A DNA stretch of 17,702 nucleotides from Phycisphaerales bacterium (GCA_030748455.1 JASMLY010000038.1:1-17702); one strand, 5' to 3'; positions 7,339 to 15,442 are shown, counted from the first letter of the stretch. Notes: generated by a model from the letters alone, not told the origin. Numbers and translations: made by a program.

Positions 7339-8697
7339 CTAGGTTACGTTTACTTTCACAGGACGAGTTTGCAAAAATTCGATGATCCGTTCAAGTTGTA
7401 GACCTCGAGATCCTTTGAGTAAGACAAGATCTCCTTTTCGTAGTGACCGCGCAATTCGAGACATCGTTGCGTCGTCAGATTGTTCTTCATAGATCGCGTC
7501 GGGCAATACTTTTTTTGTTGCTTCCATAGCACCACCAACAAGCACTACTTGGTCAAGATCCAAATTCGAAAGTACGCCACCAAGTCGTCGATGTTCGACA
7601 TCAGATTCAGCACCCAATTCGAGCATATCACCCAAAATGGCAACGGTTCTATGCCCACGCATCATGGCAAATGTCTCTAGGGCCGCGGTCATCGACGCAG
7701 GATTCGCGTTGTAGGAATCGTCAATGAGGGTAACACCTGCATCAATAAATCGCATTTTGTGCAGTCTTCCAGCTGGACCTTTTACATTCGCTAAACGGTG
7801 AAGCAATGTGTGATAATCTTGTTGCGCACCCTTATTGGAATACGCAATATTCGCTGCAACAATCGCCAATGCTCCGTTCAATGCATTGTGCTTCCCAAGC
7901 AGTTGAAGCCTAACGGGTCCCTGCCCCATATCGAGAACAGCACACCCAGACGCATCGTGAGAAGTCGATATTCGTATATCAGCGTCATTTGATTCACCCA
8001 CAGTGCGTATGTGACACCGCAATGCGCTTCTATCGAAGCGAATATCATCTGCAACGATCGCTACACCGTCTTTGGGTAGGGCTTCTAACAATGCAACTTT
8101 TTCACGTACTATTGCTTCAATTGACCCAAACCCTTCAAGATGAGCTTTTTGGATTGAAGTCAGAATTGCGATGTTAGGTGATATAAGTTCTGCAAGTGGT
8201 TTGATCTCGCCGCAAGCATTGGCTCCAACTTCGATTACTAAATCATCAGCATCAGTTGCAGAAAGCAACGTTAAAGGGATACCCAAATCGTTATTGAAGC
8301 TTCTAGGAGAGATGACTGCACCTTCACCAAGCAATGCCCCAAGGATATTTTTCGTAGTAGTTTTGCCAACACTTCCCGTGATGGCAATCGCCGAATGGAG
8401 GTCATATGTAGAGCGAACAAACTTTGCTAACTCTAGTAACGCAACTCGGGTGTCGTCAACTTGAATGTTTGGAACTTGTACATCAAGTGGTTTCGTGGAC
8501 ACGACTGCCGCGCACCCTTGCGCAACTGCTTGCTCTATGTATTCATGCCCATCTGTTTGCGACCCTCTGAGGGCAAAAAAGAGTTTCCCTTCCACATCTC
8601 TTCGAGTATCAATTTCAGCTCCACACCACACTTGATCTTCTGAGCCGTGTAACACACCGCCAATAGCGAGAGCCACATCTCTAGTTGTGAAGTTCAA
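7339..8697 (-). CDS. murF: UDP-MurNAc-tripeptide:D-alanyl-D-alanine ligase
   Basis: Cytosolic ATP-dependent ligase, 452 residues as in E. coli (452). It adds D-Ala-D-Ala to UDP-MurNAc-tripeptide, the last soluble step before MraY. Seen: the N-terminal substrate domain; the ATP loop TGSVGKTTTK at 107-116; AHLEGFGS in the central domain; a lysine in the EKVALLEAL helix at the carbamylated-lysine position; and DDSYNANPASM in the C-terminal part, a MurF hallmark. The normal NIG before AHLE reads SIQ here, a mild variation. The start codon is TTG at 8697-8695, overlapping the murE TGA as TTGA, with GGAG eight bases upstream. There is no in-frame ATG that would keep the N-terminal domain, so TTG is well supported. 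Confidence 0.95.
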   Translation of the reverse strand: MNFTTRDVALAIGGVLHGSEDQVWCGAEIDTRRDVEGKLFFALRGSQTDGHEYIEQAVAQGCAAVVSTKPLDVQVPNIQVDDTRVALLELAKFVRSTYDLHSAIAITGSVGKTTTKNILGALLGEGAVISPRSFNNDLGIPLTLLSATDADDLVIEVGANACGEIKPLAELISPNIAILTSIQKAHLEGFGSIEAIVREKVALLEALPKDGVAIVADDIRFDRSALRCHIRTVGESNDADIRISTSHDASGCAVLDMGQGPVRLQLLGKHNALNGALAIVAANIAYSNKGAQQDYHTLLHRLANVKGPAGRLHKMRFIDAGVTLIDDSYNANPASMTAALETFAMMRGHRTVAILGDMLELGAESDVEHRRLGGVLSNLDLDQVVLVGGAMEATKKVLPDAIYEEQSDDATMSRIARSLRKGDLVLLKGSRGLQLERIIEFLQTRPVKVNVT

Positions 8698-10181
8698 ACC
8701 CCGTGCTCCAACGCTCGCTTGCGTATGGCTTGTGCTGCAATCTCACGATCATCGAATGGGATGACTTCGTGTTGTAATATCTGTGTCCGTTCATGCCCTT
8801 TTCCAGCAATCACCACGATGTCGCAGGGCTCAGAGTGTTCTATGGCAGATTCAATTGCCGCCTTACGATCCACTTCTCGCTTCACGCAATGCAATCGATC
8901 TGATGGAACACCTGCGAGCACTTGATCAAGAATAACCTGAGGGTTTTCACTTCTTGGGTTATCACTTGTTGCAAATGCGAAGTCACCGACAGTTGAGGCA
9001 ATATGACCCATACGAGACCTTTTGGATCGATCTCGATCTCCACCACAACCAAACACAACGATGAGATTGCCCCCAACTGGCAGGACCTCTCGAAGTGACC
9101 ATAACATGTGCTCAAGCGCCGCATCAGTATGCGCAAAATCAACGAACACTGTCGCGCTCTCACCTTCAACTCGTTCTAACCTGCCTGGCGGTGCTGTCAC
9201 ACTTTGAAGACCAGAAACGATTGCACGAATAGGCACTCCTAGTTCAAATGCGCACGTTGCAGCTTGCAGTGCGTTGATGGCGTTATGTCTGCCAAACAAA
9301 GGTAAAACCACTTCCACTGCTCCCCAAGGACCATGTAAACAAATCGTAGAACCAGACACAGTTTCGCTGCGTACTTCCACCCACGCTGTAGCTGCATCAC
9401 TTTCTACCCTGCATGAAACAACACGAGCATTCGATCGATCTGCGACAGCCCAACTCGCCGGGTCGTCCATGTTCACAATCGAACAGTTCTTGACTTGATC
9501 GAAGAGCTTCATCTTTGCCCGCAAATACGCATCTGGTGATCCATGATAATCAAGGTGATCACCTGAAAGATTTGTAAACACACCTATTTCGAAAGTCAAT
9601 GCACTTGTACGACGTTGGTCGAGTGCGTGGCTTGAACATTCCATGACAGCAACTTGGCATCCATTGTCAACCATTGATGCCAAAATTTTGCTTGTATCAC
9701 AAAAACTTGGCGTTGTAAGATTTGACTCTTCTTGTGTAGCGCCATCATCGCACACAACGGTCCCAAGTAACCCGCATTTCACATCTGCTTGCAACAAAAC
9801 GTGGCGAAGCATCCAAGAGATCGTCGTTTTCCCGTTTGTGCCTGTGACACCGACGAGTTGTAGTTTCTTCGAAGGGTTCCCATAAAATCGTTCAGCAATT
9901 TGCGCACCTACCCCTGTGGGATCGTGTGTCGCAATGCAAGCGACTGGAAGATGTTTGAGTTCAGCAGCAACTTCTGGTGTACAAAGAATTGCGACTGCCC
10001 CTTGCTGCATTGCCTCTTCAATAAAGCAGGAACCATCTCGGCGAACGCCGCTTCGTGCAATAAACAGACTTCCCTTGGTTACACGTTGAGAATGTTGGGC
10101 AACGTGAAGTACAGAAACGTCTTCTTTGCCTGCGAGCATCCTTGCGTCGAGTCCAGTGATAAGTGATTGAATCGTGTGCAT
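8694..10181 (-). CDS. murE: UDP-MurNAc-L-alanyl-D-glutamate:meso-diaminopimelate ligase
   Basis: Cytosolic ligase of 495 residues (E. coli 495). It adds the third residue of the peptidoglycan stem peptide. Motifs: ATP loop TGTNGKTT at 113-120; LTTPS at 155-159 and SSHALDQRR for the UDP-MurNAc-dipeptide site; GDHLDYHG; Lys223 in RAKMKLF at the carbamylated position (E. coli Lys224); and DNPRSENP from residue 407. DNPR is the established signature for meso-diaminopimelate, as opposed to lysine, so the wall is predicted to be of the mDAP type. The usual DYAHTP motif reads DFAHTD here. The ATG lies 36 bases after the queA stop, the largest gap within the run. The AAGG touching the ATG is too close to act as a ribosome-binding site. 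Confidence 0.95.
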   Translation of the reverse strand: MHTIQSLITGLDARMLAGKEDVSVLHVAQHSQRVTKGSLFIARSGVRRDGSCFIEEAMQQGAVAILCTPEVAAELKHLPVACIATHDPTGVGAQIAERFYGNPSKKLQLVGVTGTNGKTTISWMLRHVLLQADVKCGLLGTVVCDDGATQEESNLTTPSFCDTSKILASMVDNGCQVAVMECSSHALDQRRTSALTFEIGVFTNLSGDHLDYHGSPDAYLRAKMKLFDQVKNCSIVNMDDPASWAVADRSNARVVSCRVESDAATAWVEVRSETVSGSTICLHGPWGAVEVVLPLFGRHNAINALQAATCAFELGVPIRAIVSGLQSVTAPPGRLERVEGESATVFVDFAHTDAALEHMLWSLREVLPVGGNLIVVFGCGGDRDRSKRSRMGHIASTVGDFAFATSDNPRSENPQVILDQVLAGVPSDRLHCVKREVDRKAAIESAIEHSEPCDIVVIAGKGHERTQILQHEVIPFDDREIAAQAIRKRALEHGV

Positions 10182-10217
10182 CCTTGCACAGGTAGCATAC
10201 AGTAAATTCAGTACTCC

Positions 10218-11273
10218 TTAGGTCGGTGGAATGAACATCGCATCGCCATAACTAAAAAATCGATACTCTTGAGCAATCGCTTCGTTGTATGCGTCCATCA
10301 GGCGATCCATTCCAATCAATGCACCAACAAGTGCAAGCAATGTTGAATTGGGTAAATGAAAATTGGTGAGAAGTCCATCAATGAATCTAAACGCATACCC
10401 TGGTGAAATCAGCAGATCCGTTTCCCTAGAAATTGAACCGGTCACAGGCCACTGGTCCATCGCCGGAAGAGACTCTAGGGTTCGAACAGTCGTCGTGCCA
10501 ACTGCGATAATCGGCCTGTGCGCTTCTTTTGCACGAGCAATTGCCTGTAAAGTCGCTTCTGGCACCTCCCACCACTCCGTGTGCATAGGGTGGTCCTCTA
10601 CTGTTTCAGTCTCAACTGGGCGAAATGTGCCTGCCCCGACATGGAGCGTGACGGGAACACGCTCGATCCCTTTTGCATCAAGTTGTGCAAGAAGTTTCTC
10701 ATCAAAATGGAGTCCAGCCGTTGGTGCTGCGACTGAGTGCTGTTTCGTAGGATCTGCGTAGACTGTTTGATAGGACGACTTATCCTCGCGCTCCTCTACG
10801 ACGGACGAACCACGAGCAGCACGAATATAGGGCGGGAGCGGAGTGAGACCAATTTCTGCAAGAACTGTTTGTGGATCGCGATCATCGCTGCATTGACAAT
10901 TCCAAACAGCATCATTTTTTTTAAGAAGTGTTATTGTCACACCGCAGCCGATCTCAACAACTGTGCCAGGACGCAACGTGCCGTTACTTTTGAGCATCAT
11001 GCACCAATGACCTGATACATCCTGTTTGAGAAAGAGCCCTTCGATCTTCCCTCCACTTGGAACTTTTGAGCCTACGACACGCGCTGCAAGTACAGACGTT
11101 TCATTCACAACGAGAAGTTCATCTCCTCGTAGAAGCGTTGGAAACGCAGCAACAGTTTGATGGTCAAAACCACCTTGACCGACCACGAACATCTTTGCAG
11201 ACGATCGTGGGTTTGCAGGGGTTGTGGCAACAAAACCCTGTGGCAATGCATAGTTGAGGTCGGAAGTTTTCAA
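10218..11273 (-). CDS. queA: S-adenosylmethionine:tRNA ribosyltransferase-isomerase
   Basis: 351 residues (E. coli 356). It transfers and isomerises the ribosyl part of SAM onto 7-aminomethyl-7-deazaguanine in tRNA, giving epoxyqueuosine at the wobble base of Asn, Asp, His and Tyr tRNAs. Recognisable stretches run the full length: LNYALPQGFVATTP at the N-terminus, GDELLVVNETSVLAARV, APTAGLHFDEKLL, LHVGAGTFRPVE, VGTTTVRTLES, TNFHLPNSTLL and YRFFSYGDAMFI near the end. The start codon is TTG at 11273-11271, overlapping the TGA of the preceding gene as TTGA. The next in-frame ATG is at residue 28 and would delete the conserved N-terminus. The upstream ribosome-binding site is weak, so coupling to the preceding gene is likely. 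Confidence 0.95.
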   Translation of the reverse strand: MKTSDLNYALPQGFVATTPANPRSSAKMFVVGQGGFDHQTVAAFPTLLRGDELLVVNETSVLAARVVGSKVPSGGKIEGLFLKQDVSGHWCMMLKSNGTLRPGTVVEIGCGVTITLLKKNDAVWNCQCSDDRDPQTVLAEIGLTPLPPYIRAARGSSVVEEREDKSSYQTVYADPTKQHSVAAPTAGLHFDEKLLAQLDAKGIERVPVTLHVGAGTFRPVETETVEDHPMHTEWWEVPEATLQAIARAKEAHRPIIAVGTTTVRTLESLPAMDQWPVTGSISRETDLLISPGYAFRFIDGLLTNFHLPNSTLLALVGALIGMDRLMDAYNEAIAQEYRFFSYGDAMFIPPT

Positions 11274-11806
11274 GTCACAACTCGGGCGTTTGCTGGGAGA
11301 TATGGAAGGAGTTCTTCTGGTATTTCTTTCAAGCCCCGACGTACTGCTTTGGCAAGGGCGTATTGTAAAGACTCATCTCGACGTTTCAGCACGTTTTTTG
11401 TAATTCGAACGCCATGGTGTTCCATAGATTCTAGTGACCATTTCCATGCATAATACTCTTCGAGGCATCGGGGTTTGTACACATGGAACCCGATCGCATG
11501 ATGCCCTACTTCGTGCAAAAAAATGGCGCAACTCATGGGCCCCTTTGGATACGGAGATTCTACCATTCTCGAGATGTTTCCCTGACGATCTTTGAGTTCC
11601 CACGCACATCCACTCATAGACGAACGCCATTTACGAATTCGAAAACCATACGTCTTCTTCATTTGTTCTACGATCGCATCGTATTTTGCTTGTATAGATC
11701 GGGAACTTCTCTGAGCAGGCGGATCCTTCTTTGGAGCTCTTTTGGGGCTTGGGGTGGCAGGGAGAAGCAAATCCCAAAGTGTCAACATCATTTTTTTAGG
11801 ACTCAT
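11270..11806 (-). CDS. Unrecognised HEVGHH-motif protein, possible zinc metallopeptidase
   Basis: 178 residues from the ATG at 11806, which overlaps the fmt TGA as ATGA; another in-frame ATG at 11821 would add five residues. I do not recognise the family. The N-terminus has a short hydrophobic stretch (LTLWDLLLP) followed by a proline/lysine-rich linker to ~residue 36. The only clear signature is FLHEVGHHAIGF with His98, Glu99 and His102 as a classical HExxH zinc site. CLEEYYAWKW follows, whose Glu116 or Glu117 lies 18-19 residues after Glu99 and could be the third ligand, as in gluzincins. A basic helical tail follows. It lacks a signal peptide, so action in the cytosol or at the inner face of the membrane is most likely. 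It lies in frame-overlapping order between fmt and queA, so it is probably cotranslated with them. Function is unknown. Confidence 0.8.
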   Translation of the reverse strand: MSPKKMMLTLWDLLLPATPSPKRAPKKDPPAQRSSRSIQAKYDAIVEQMKKTYGFRIRKWRSSMSGCAWELKDRQGNISRMVESPYPKGPMSCAIFLHEVGHHAIGFHVYKPRCLEEYYAWKWSLESMEHHGVRITKNVLKRRDESLQYALAKAVRRGLKEIPEELLPYLPANARVVT

Positions 11807-12702
11807 CGAACATTCTCGCATTGATCACCTTGACGAATCTTGCGTCCATTGCAGAAATCTTTCCACGTCATTGCTCTGCCCCCTGCTGGTTGAAGTTCCA
11901 AAATTTGGATACTCCCATCACCAACTGCAATTGCTCCATCTTCAAGAATTTCACCAATGTTCCCACTCGTTGTATTGGGAATCGCCCGAAGAATTTTGCA
12001 ATCAATCCCAGCAATGCGTAGATGGCAACTTGGCCAGGGTGTATACCCCCGTATTTTTCTTACAAGTCGCACCGCTGGTTCATGGAGATCAAGGGTTGCA
12101 TCCTTTCGTGAAATTTTAGGTGCATAGGTAACTTGTGTTTCGTCTTGTGCCTCGCCTTGGCGGTTTCCAGTCAACACGTTGAGGACGATCTCGGGGCCAA
12201 GAAGTGCAAGACGCTCGTGCAATTCACCCGCTGTTTCTGTTTCAAGGATATCAATTGAACTTGCACCATAGACAACACCAGCGTCCATTCGCTCTGCAAG
12301 TGATATGACGCTAACACCGCTCACTGTATCGCCATGGATAATCGCAGCATTGATCGGCGCAGCCCCACGCCATCTTGGTAGCAGGGAGCCGTGAAGATTA
12401 ATCGTAAAGCGATCACCGAGTAGTGCAGGGTGTAACTTTTGCCCGTATGCGATCACAACCATTGCTTCTGGATTGAGTTCATTCACGTGGGCAATGATTT
12501 CTGGGTCATTGATGTTCTCAGGTTCTAAGACAGTGAGTCCTTCTTCTAACGCCCACGCACCGATTGGTGTTTGTCGAGGTTTGCGATTTCTCCCCGCTAC
12601 GCGTGGAGGTGCGGTGATCACTGCCTGTACATCGTGCTCTGCGTGCAGTCGCTTCAGGGTTGGTAATCCAAATTCACCAGAACCGAGAAAGAGTATTCTC
12701 AT
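11803..12702 (-). CDS. fmt: Methionyl-tRNA formyltransferase
   Basis: 299 residues (E. coli 315). It formylates the amino group of initiator Met-tRNA using 10-formyl-tetrahydrofolate. The N-terminal Rossmann domain starts MRILFLGSGEFG. The catalytic region has INLHGSLLPRWRGAAPI, where Asn102 and His104 match E. coli Asn106 and His108, and Asp140 in ERMDAG matches Asp144. The C-terminal tRNA-binding domain is present (KIRGYTPWP near the start, an ILELQPAGGRAMTWKDFCNG end). The ATG overlaps the def TGA as ATGA and has GGAG 11 bases upstream. Its own TGA overlaps the ATG of the HEVGHH gene. The def-fmt pairing is one of the most common bacterial gene pairs and supports both calls. Confidence 0.95.
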   Translation of the reverse strand: MRILFLGSGEFGLPTLKRLHAEHDVQAVITAPPRVAGRNRKPRQTPIGAWALEEGLTVLEPENINDPEIIAHVNELNPEAMVVIAYGQKLHPALLGDRFTINLHGSLLPRWRGAAPINAAIIHGDTVSGVSVISLAERMDAGVVYGASSIDILETETAGELHERLALLGPEIVLNVLTGNRQGEAQDETQVTYAPKISRKDATLDLHEPAVRLVRKIRGYTPWPSCHLRIAGIDCKILRAIPNTTSGNIGEILEDGAIAVGDGSIQILELQPAGGRAMTWKDFCNGRKIRQGDQCENVR

Positions 12703-13217
12703 GTTGCTAAACGCTCCAAGTACTTCAACGCACGTCTATTCACAAGGCGATCCATCGCTGACATCTTGTCAATAATCAAAATTCCATCAAGGTGATCATT
12801 CTCGTGTTGCCAAACTCTAGCGACGAAAGCTTCACTTGCTTGTTCTACAGGTTCACCGCTCGCGTTCCAGCCAGAAATTTTGATACCGACTGGTCTTTTG
12901 ATTTCTGCCCGAATGTCAGGAAGACTCAGGCAGCCCTCCTCTTCTGATTCGATGGTTGGATTCACGATCTCTAACGTTGGATTCATCCAAGCGACTGCCT
13001 TCTGGGGATCTTCAGGATCACGAGTAACGAAGAGTCTCCAGGGTACTCCAACTTGTGGGGCGGCGAGACCTGCACCTTCGTGCACTCTCATCAATTCCAT
13101 CATTCGCGCAGCGACTGCCTGCACTTGAGGATCGGAAGGGTTCACAGGCTCAGCCTTTTTGCGGAGAATCTCAGCGGGGTGTAAAACGAGTGCTAGGGTG
13201 TGCGGATCAACGTGCAT
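12699..13217 (-). CDS. def: Peptide deformylase
   Basis: 172 residues (E. coli 169). A metal-dependent hydrolase that removes the formyl group from nascent protein N-termini. All three motifs are intact: GAGLAAPQVG at 48-57; EGCLSLP with the metal ligand Cys96; and QHENDHLDG, where His138 and His142 bind the metal and Glu139 is catalytic. First gene of the run def, fmt, HEVGHH gene, queA, murE, murF, mraY. The ATG at 13217 has no ribosome-binding site at normal distance; a TAGAAT hexamer sits six bases upstream, which suggests a leaderless message. The N-terminal extension of ~10 residues before the usual start is tolerable for the family. Confidence 0.95.
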   Translation of the reverse strand: MHVDPHTLALVLHPAEILRKKAEPVNPSDPQVQAVAARMMELMRVHEGAGLAAPQVGVPWRLFVTRDPEDPQKAVAWMNPTLEIVNPTIESEEEGCLSLPDIRAEIKRPVGIKISGWNASGEPVEQASEAFVARVWQHENDHLDGILIIDKMSAMDRLVNRRALKYLERLAT

Positions 13218-13223
13218 GCTGCT

Positions 13224-13229
13224 ATTCTA
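13224..13229 (-). promoter_or_regulatory. -10 element of the def operon
   Basis: TAGAAT on the minus strand, five of six consensus positions, ending six bases (AGCAGC) before the def ATG. Initiation about seven bases downstream would fall on the start codon. I see no good -35 at 16-18 bases; TTGGTC lies only 14 bases upstream of it. Confidence 0.4.
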
Positions 13230-13241
13230 CCCTTCTTGGCG

Positions 13242-13270
13242 TTGACCAATCGGGTTTTTCAGCGTACCCT
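13242..13270 (+). promoter_or_regulatory. Putative promoter of the large TPR gene
   Basis: TTGACC (13242-13247), a 17-base spacer, then TACCCT (13265-13270). The -35 is a five-of-six match; the -10 is weak (three of six). Transcription would start near 13277 and leave a short leader without a ribosome-binding site. The -35 lies in the same bases as the upstream region of the divergent def promoter. Confidence 0.35.
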
Positions 13271-13293
13271 TAGGGGTCACCGCATCATCTCTT

Positions 13294-14751
13294 ATGGCAT
13301 TATTTGGCAAAAAATCTAAAGAAGAAGAACCTGTCTTTGTTCCCTCCCCTGCTGAGGCGAAAGCGTGGTTTGATCGCGCGCGTGAAATGTCAGAGAGCAA
13401 AAATTTTGATTCAGCCTTCACCTTCTATGCAAGCGGGTTCAAACTTGATCCACGAGATCTCAGTATCCACGATGAAGTGCTAAAACTCGCCTCTGAGTAT
13501 TACAGACAAGTAGGCGATGTGGCAACAAGCAAGCAGATCAAACTAATTGACGGGCCAACAGACATTGACCATTTCGTTGCGGCACTCTATGCCTGGTGGC
13601 ATGATATTTCGAACCCCAAACTCGGAATTAAAGCCATCACGACTGCTGTAAAAGCTGAACAATCTACTTTTGGTGTTGCGATGGCAGACACGATTCTGAA
13701 CCTCAGCCAACAGGGTGACAAAATCCTCTCAGCAAAAGAACTGAAAAACTTAATGGAGTTGTTTAAATCAACAGGCGCTTGGGATCAAGCAATCAAAGTT
13801 GGGCACGCTGCGCTCCAAGCAGATCGAAGTGATTCTGCACTGGAAAAAAGTTTGAACGAACTCGCAGCTGAACGAGCGATGGCTGAAGGCGGATACAACG
13901 AAGGTGTAGGTGAAGAGGGTGGGTTCCGAAAGTTCATCAAGGACGCAGATAAACAGAGTGAATTACAGGATGATGAATCACTTGCAGGCGCAGGCGGAAG
14001 CCAAGAGCGGAGAATCGCAAGGGCGAAGGAAGAATATGAATCAAATCCAACTTCACCTGATGCCATTACGTACTACGCCAAACTCCTCAAGCAAATGAGC
14101 ACACCTGATTCCATTAAAGAAGCCTTCAACGTGCTCGTAAAAGGATTCAAAGATACTTCACAGTACAGATTCAGAATGGAAGCAGCAGACATCAAAATTG
14201 CGCACGACACTGAGAACATCACGCAGCTCCAAAACAAGTTCGCAGAAACTGGAAACGAAGAACTCAAAAAAAATATTGAGACTTCCAAATCTGAATTACT
14301 CGCATTCAAAAAACAGGAGTTCGAAGAACGTTCTGTAAAATATCCAACAGATCGAGCAATTAAGTTCCAACTTGGTCTGTTAGCAATCGAAGACAATGAT
14401 GTTAATCTAGCGATGGAATGTTTTCAAAAGTCAAAAGACGAGCCAAAGTTACGGGTTCGAGCTGGGTACGAGTTAGGAAAATGTTTTGTGACTGAAGGCT
14501 GGTATGCTGAGGCAATTGGTGAGTTTAAAGAGTCAATAAAAACGCTCGCTGGCAGTGACAATTCGACAGAGTTGTCCATCAGGTATGACCTCATGCAAGC
14601 ACTTGCGAAAAAGGCGGAAAATGATCAAAACGTAGAACTCGCACGTGAAGCCCTCGAAATTTGCTCTGGTATCGCACGGAAAGATATTTCATACCGTGAC
14701 ATCCGCGACTGTCGGCGGAATCTGGATTCTCTTGTCAAAGACCTCGATTAA
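13294..14751 (+). CDS. Soluble TPR/helical-repeat protein
   Basis: 485 residues with no signal peptide or membrane segment, so probably cytosolic. It starts with a charged MALFGKKSKEEE head. A TPR-like pair is visible at ~20-52 (AWFDRAREMSESKNFDSAFTFY region). A Gly/Asp/Glu-rich linker lies at ~205-235, and a charged likely coiled coil at ~305-345 (from ENITQLQNKF onward). Two more TPR-like units near ~355-425 include LGKCFVTEGWYAEAIGEF. TPR arrays are protein-binding scaffolds; no enzyme motif is seen and the partner is unknown. The gene is divergent from def and its last 17 bases overlap the end of convergent kdsB. I believe similar proteins occur in planctomycetes, but that is recollection, not a search. 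Confidence 0.75.
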   Translation: MALFGKKSKEEEPVFVPSPAEAKAWFDRAREMSESKNFDSAFTFYASGFKLDPRDLSIHDEVLKLASEYYRQVGDVATSKQIKLIDGPTDIDHFVAALYAWWHDISNPKLGIKAITTAVKAEQSTFGVAMADTILNLSQQGDKILSAKELKNLMELFKSTGAWDQAIKVGHAALQADRSDSALEKSLNELAAERAMAEGGYNEGVGEEGGFRKFIKDADKQSELQDDESLAGAGGSQERRIARAKEEYESNPTSPDAITYYAKLLKQMSTPDSIKEAFNVLVKGFKDTSQYRFRMEAADIKIAHDTENITQLQNKFAETGNEELKKNIETSKSELLAFKKQEFEERSVKYPTDRAIKFQLGLLAIEDNDVNLAMECFQKSKDEPKLRVRAGYELGKCFVTEGWYAEAIGEFKESIKTLAGSDNSTELSIRYDLMQALAKKAENDQNVELAREALEICSGIARKDISYRDIRDCRRNLDSLVKDLD

Positions 14752-15430
14752 CTCGAGCAACAAAAGAAGCATATTGCTCTGGAGTATCAATGCCACTTGG
14801 CTGTGGTGCAACGCTCGCAACTGCAATTGAATAGCCATGGTCAACTGCTCGCATCTGTTCTAACCGCCGAGTGCGTTCATTTTCTGTGGGGAGCATCGAT
14901 ACAAATTGCTGTAAAAACTCTGGTGTATAGACATACAACCCAAGATGTCGAAACGCATCGCACCTTGGCATTTGGCGAACGAAATCTGCAGCGGTTCCAT
15001 CTTCACCGAGGATCACTTTTACTACGTTCTCATTGTCTCTCTCCTCGGGATACAAGGGACAGCACGCAGTCCCCATAGAGTACGTCCCGATCGAGTGAAC
15101 AAGTGCATCGATAACTGATGGATCTAATTCTGGTTCATCTCCTTGCATGTTGACTACGAGATCACACTCGAAGTTCGCTGTTGCCTCTGCAATTCTTGAT
15201 GTGCCATTTGGGTGCTCCCCTGTCATGACACATTCGCCTCCAAATGCGTTGACGACGTCAGCGATGAGAGGAGCATCAGTTGCGACCAAAACCTGATCGA
15301 CTGAAGATGCCTGCGTTGCCACTTCCCATGCGTATTGAATAAGTGGTTTCCCCGTCTCATCAGCGATCATCTTCGCTGGAAATCTTGTTGAATCTAACCT
15401 AGCAGGAATCACTGCGACAACTCGGTTCAT
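14735..15430 (-). CDS. kdsB: 3-deoxy-manno-octulosonate cytidylyltransferase
   Basis: 231 residues (E. coli 248). It activates Kdo with CTP to CMP-Kdo for lipopolysaccharide inner-core synthesis, in the cytosol. Motifs: VIPARLDSTRFPAK at 7-20, the nucleotide-binding loop; GTSRIAEA at 76-83 (GTDRIAEA in most homologues); VVNMQGDEP at 92-100, with Asp98 for metal binding; HLGLYVYTPEFL; and EQMRAVDHGYSIAV toward the C-terminus. A closely related CMP-sugar synthetase is the only alternative, and these motifs favour Kdo. The ATG at 15430 has no ribosome-binding site; a TAAGAT hexamer ends six bases upstream. The gene is divergent from pyrG, which supplies its CTP, and its 3' end overlaps the TPR gene. 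Confidence 0.9.
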   Translation of the reverse strand: MNRVVAVIPARLDSTRFPAKMIADETGKPLIQYAWEVATQASSVDQVLVATDAPLIADVVNAFGGECVMTGEHPNGTSRIAEATANFECDLVVNMQGDEPELDPSVIDALVHSIGTYSMGTACCPLYPEERDNENVVKVILGEDGTAADFVRQMPRCDAFRHLGLYVYTPEFLQQFVSMLPTENERTRRLEQMRAVDHGYSIAVASVAPQPSGIDTPEQYASFVARVNRGL

Positions 15431-15436
15431 GGTGCT

Positions 15437-15442
15437 ATCTTA
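15437..15442 (-). promoter_or_regulatory. Possible -10 element of kdsB
   Basis: TAAGAT on the minus strand, ending six bases (AGCACC) before the kdsB ATG. The arrangement nearly copies that of def (TAGAAT, then AGCAGC, then ATG). I see no convincing -35, so this rests on the -10 match and its spacing. Confidence 0.3.
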
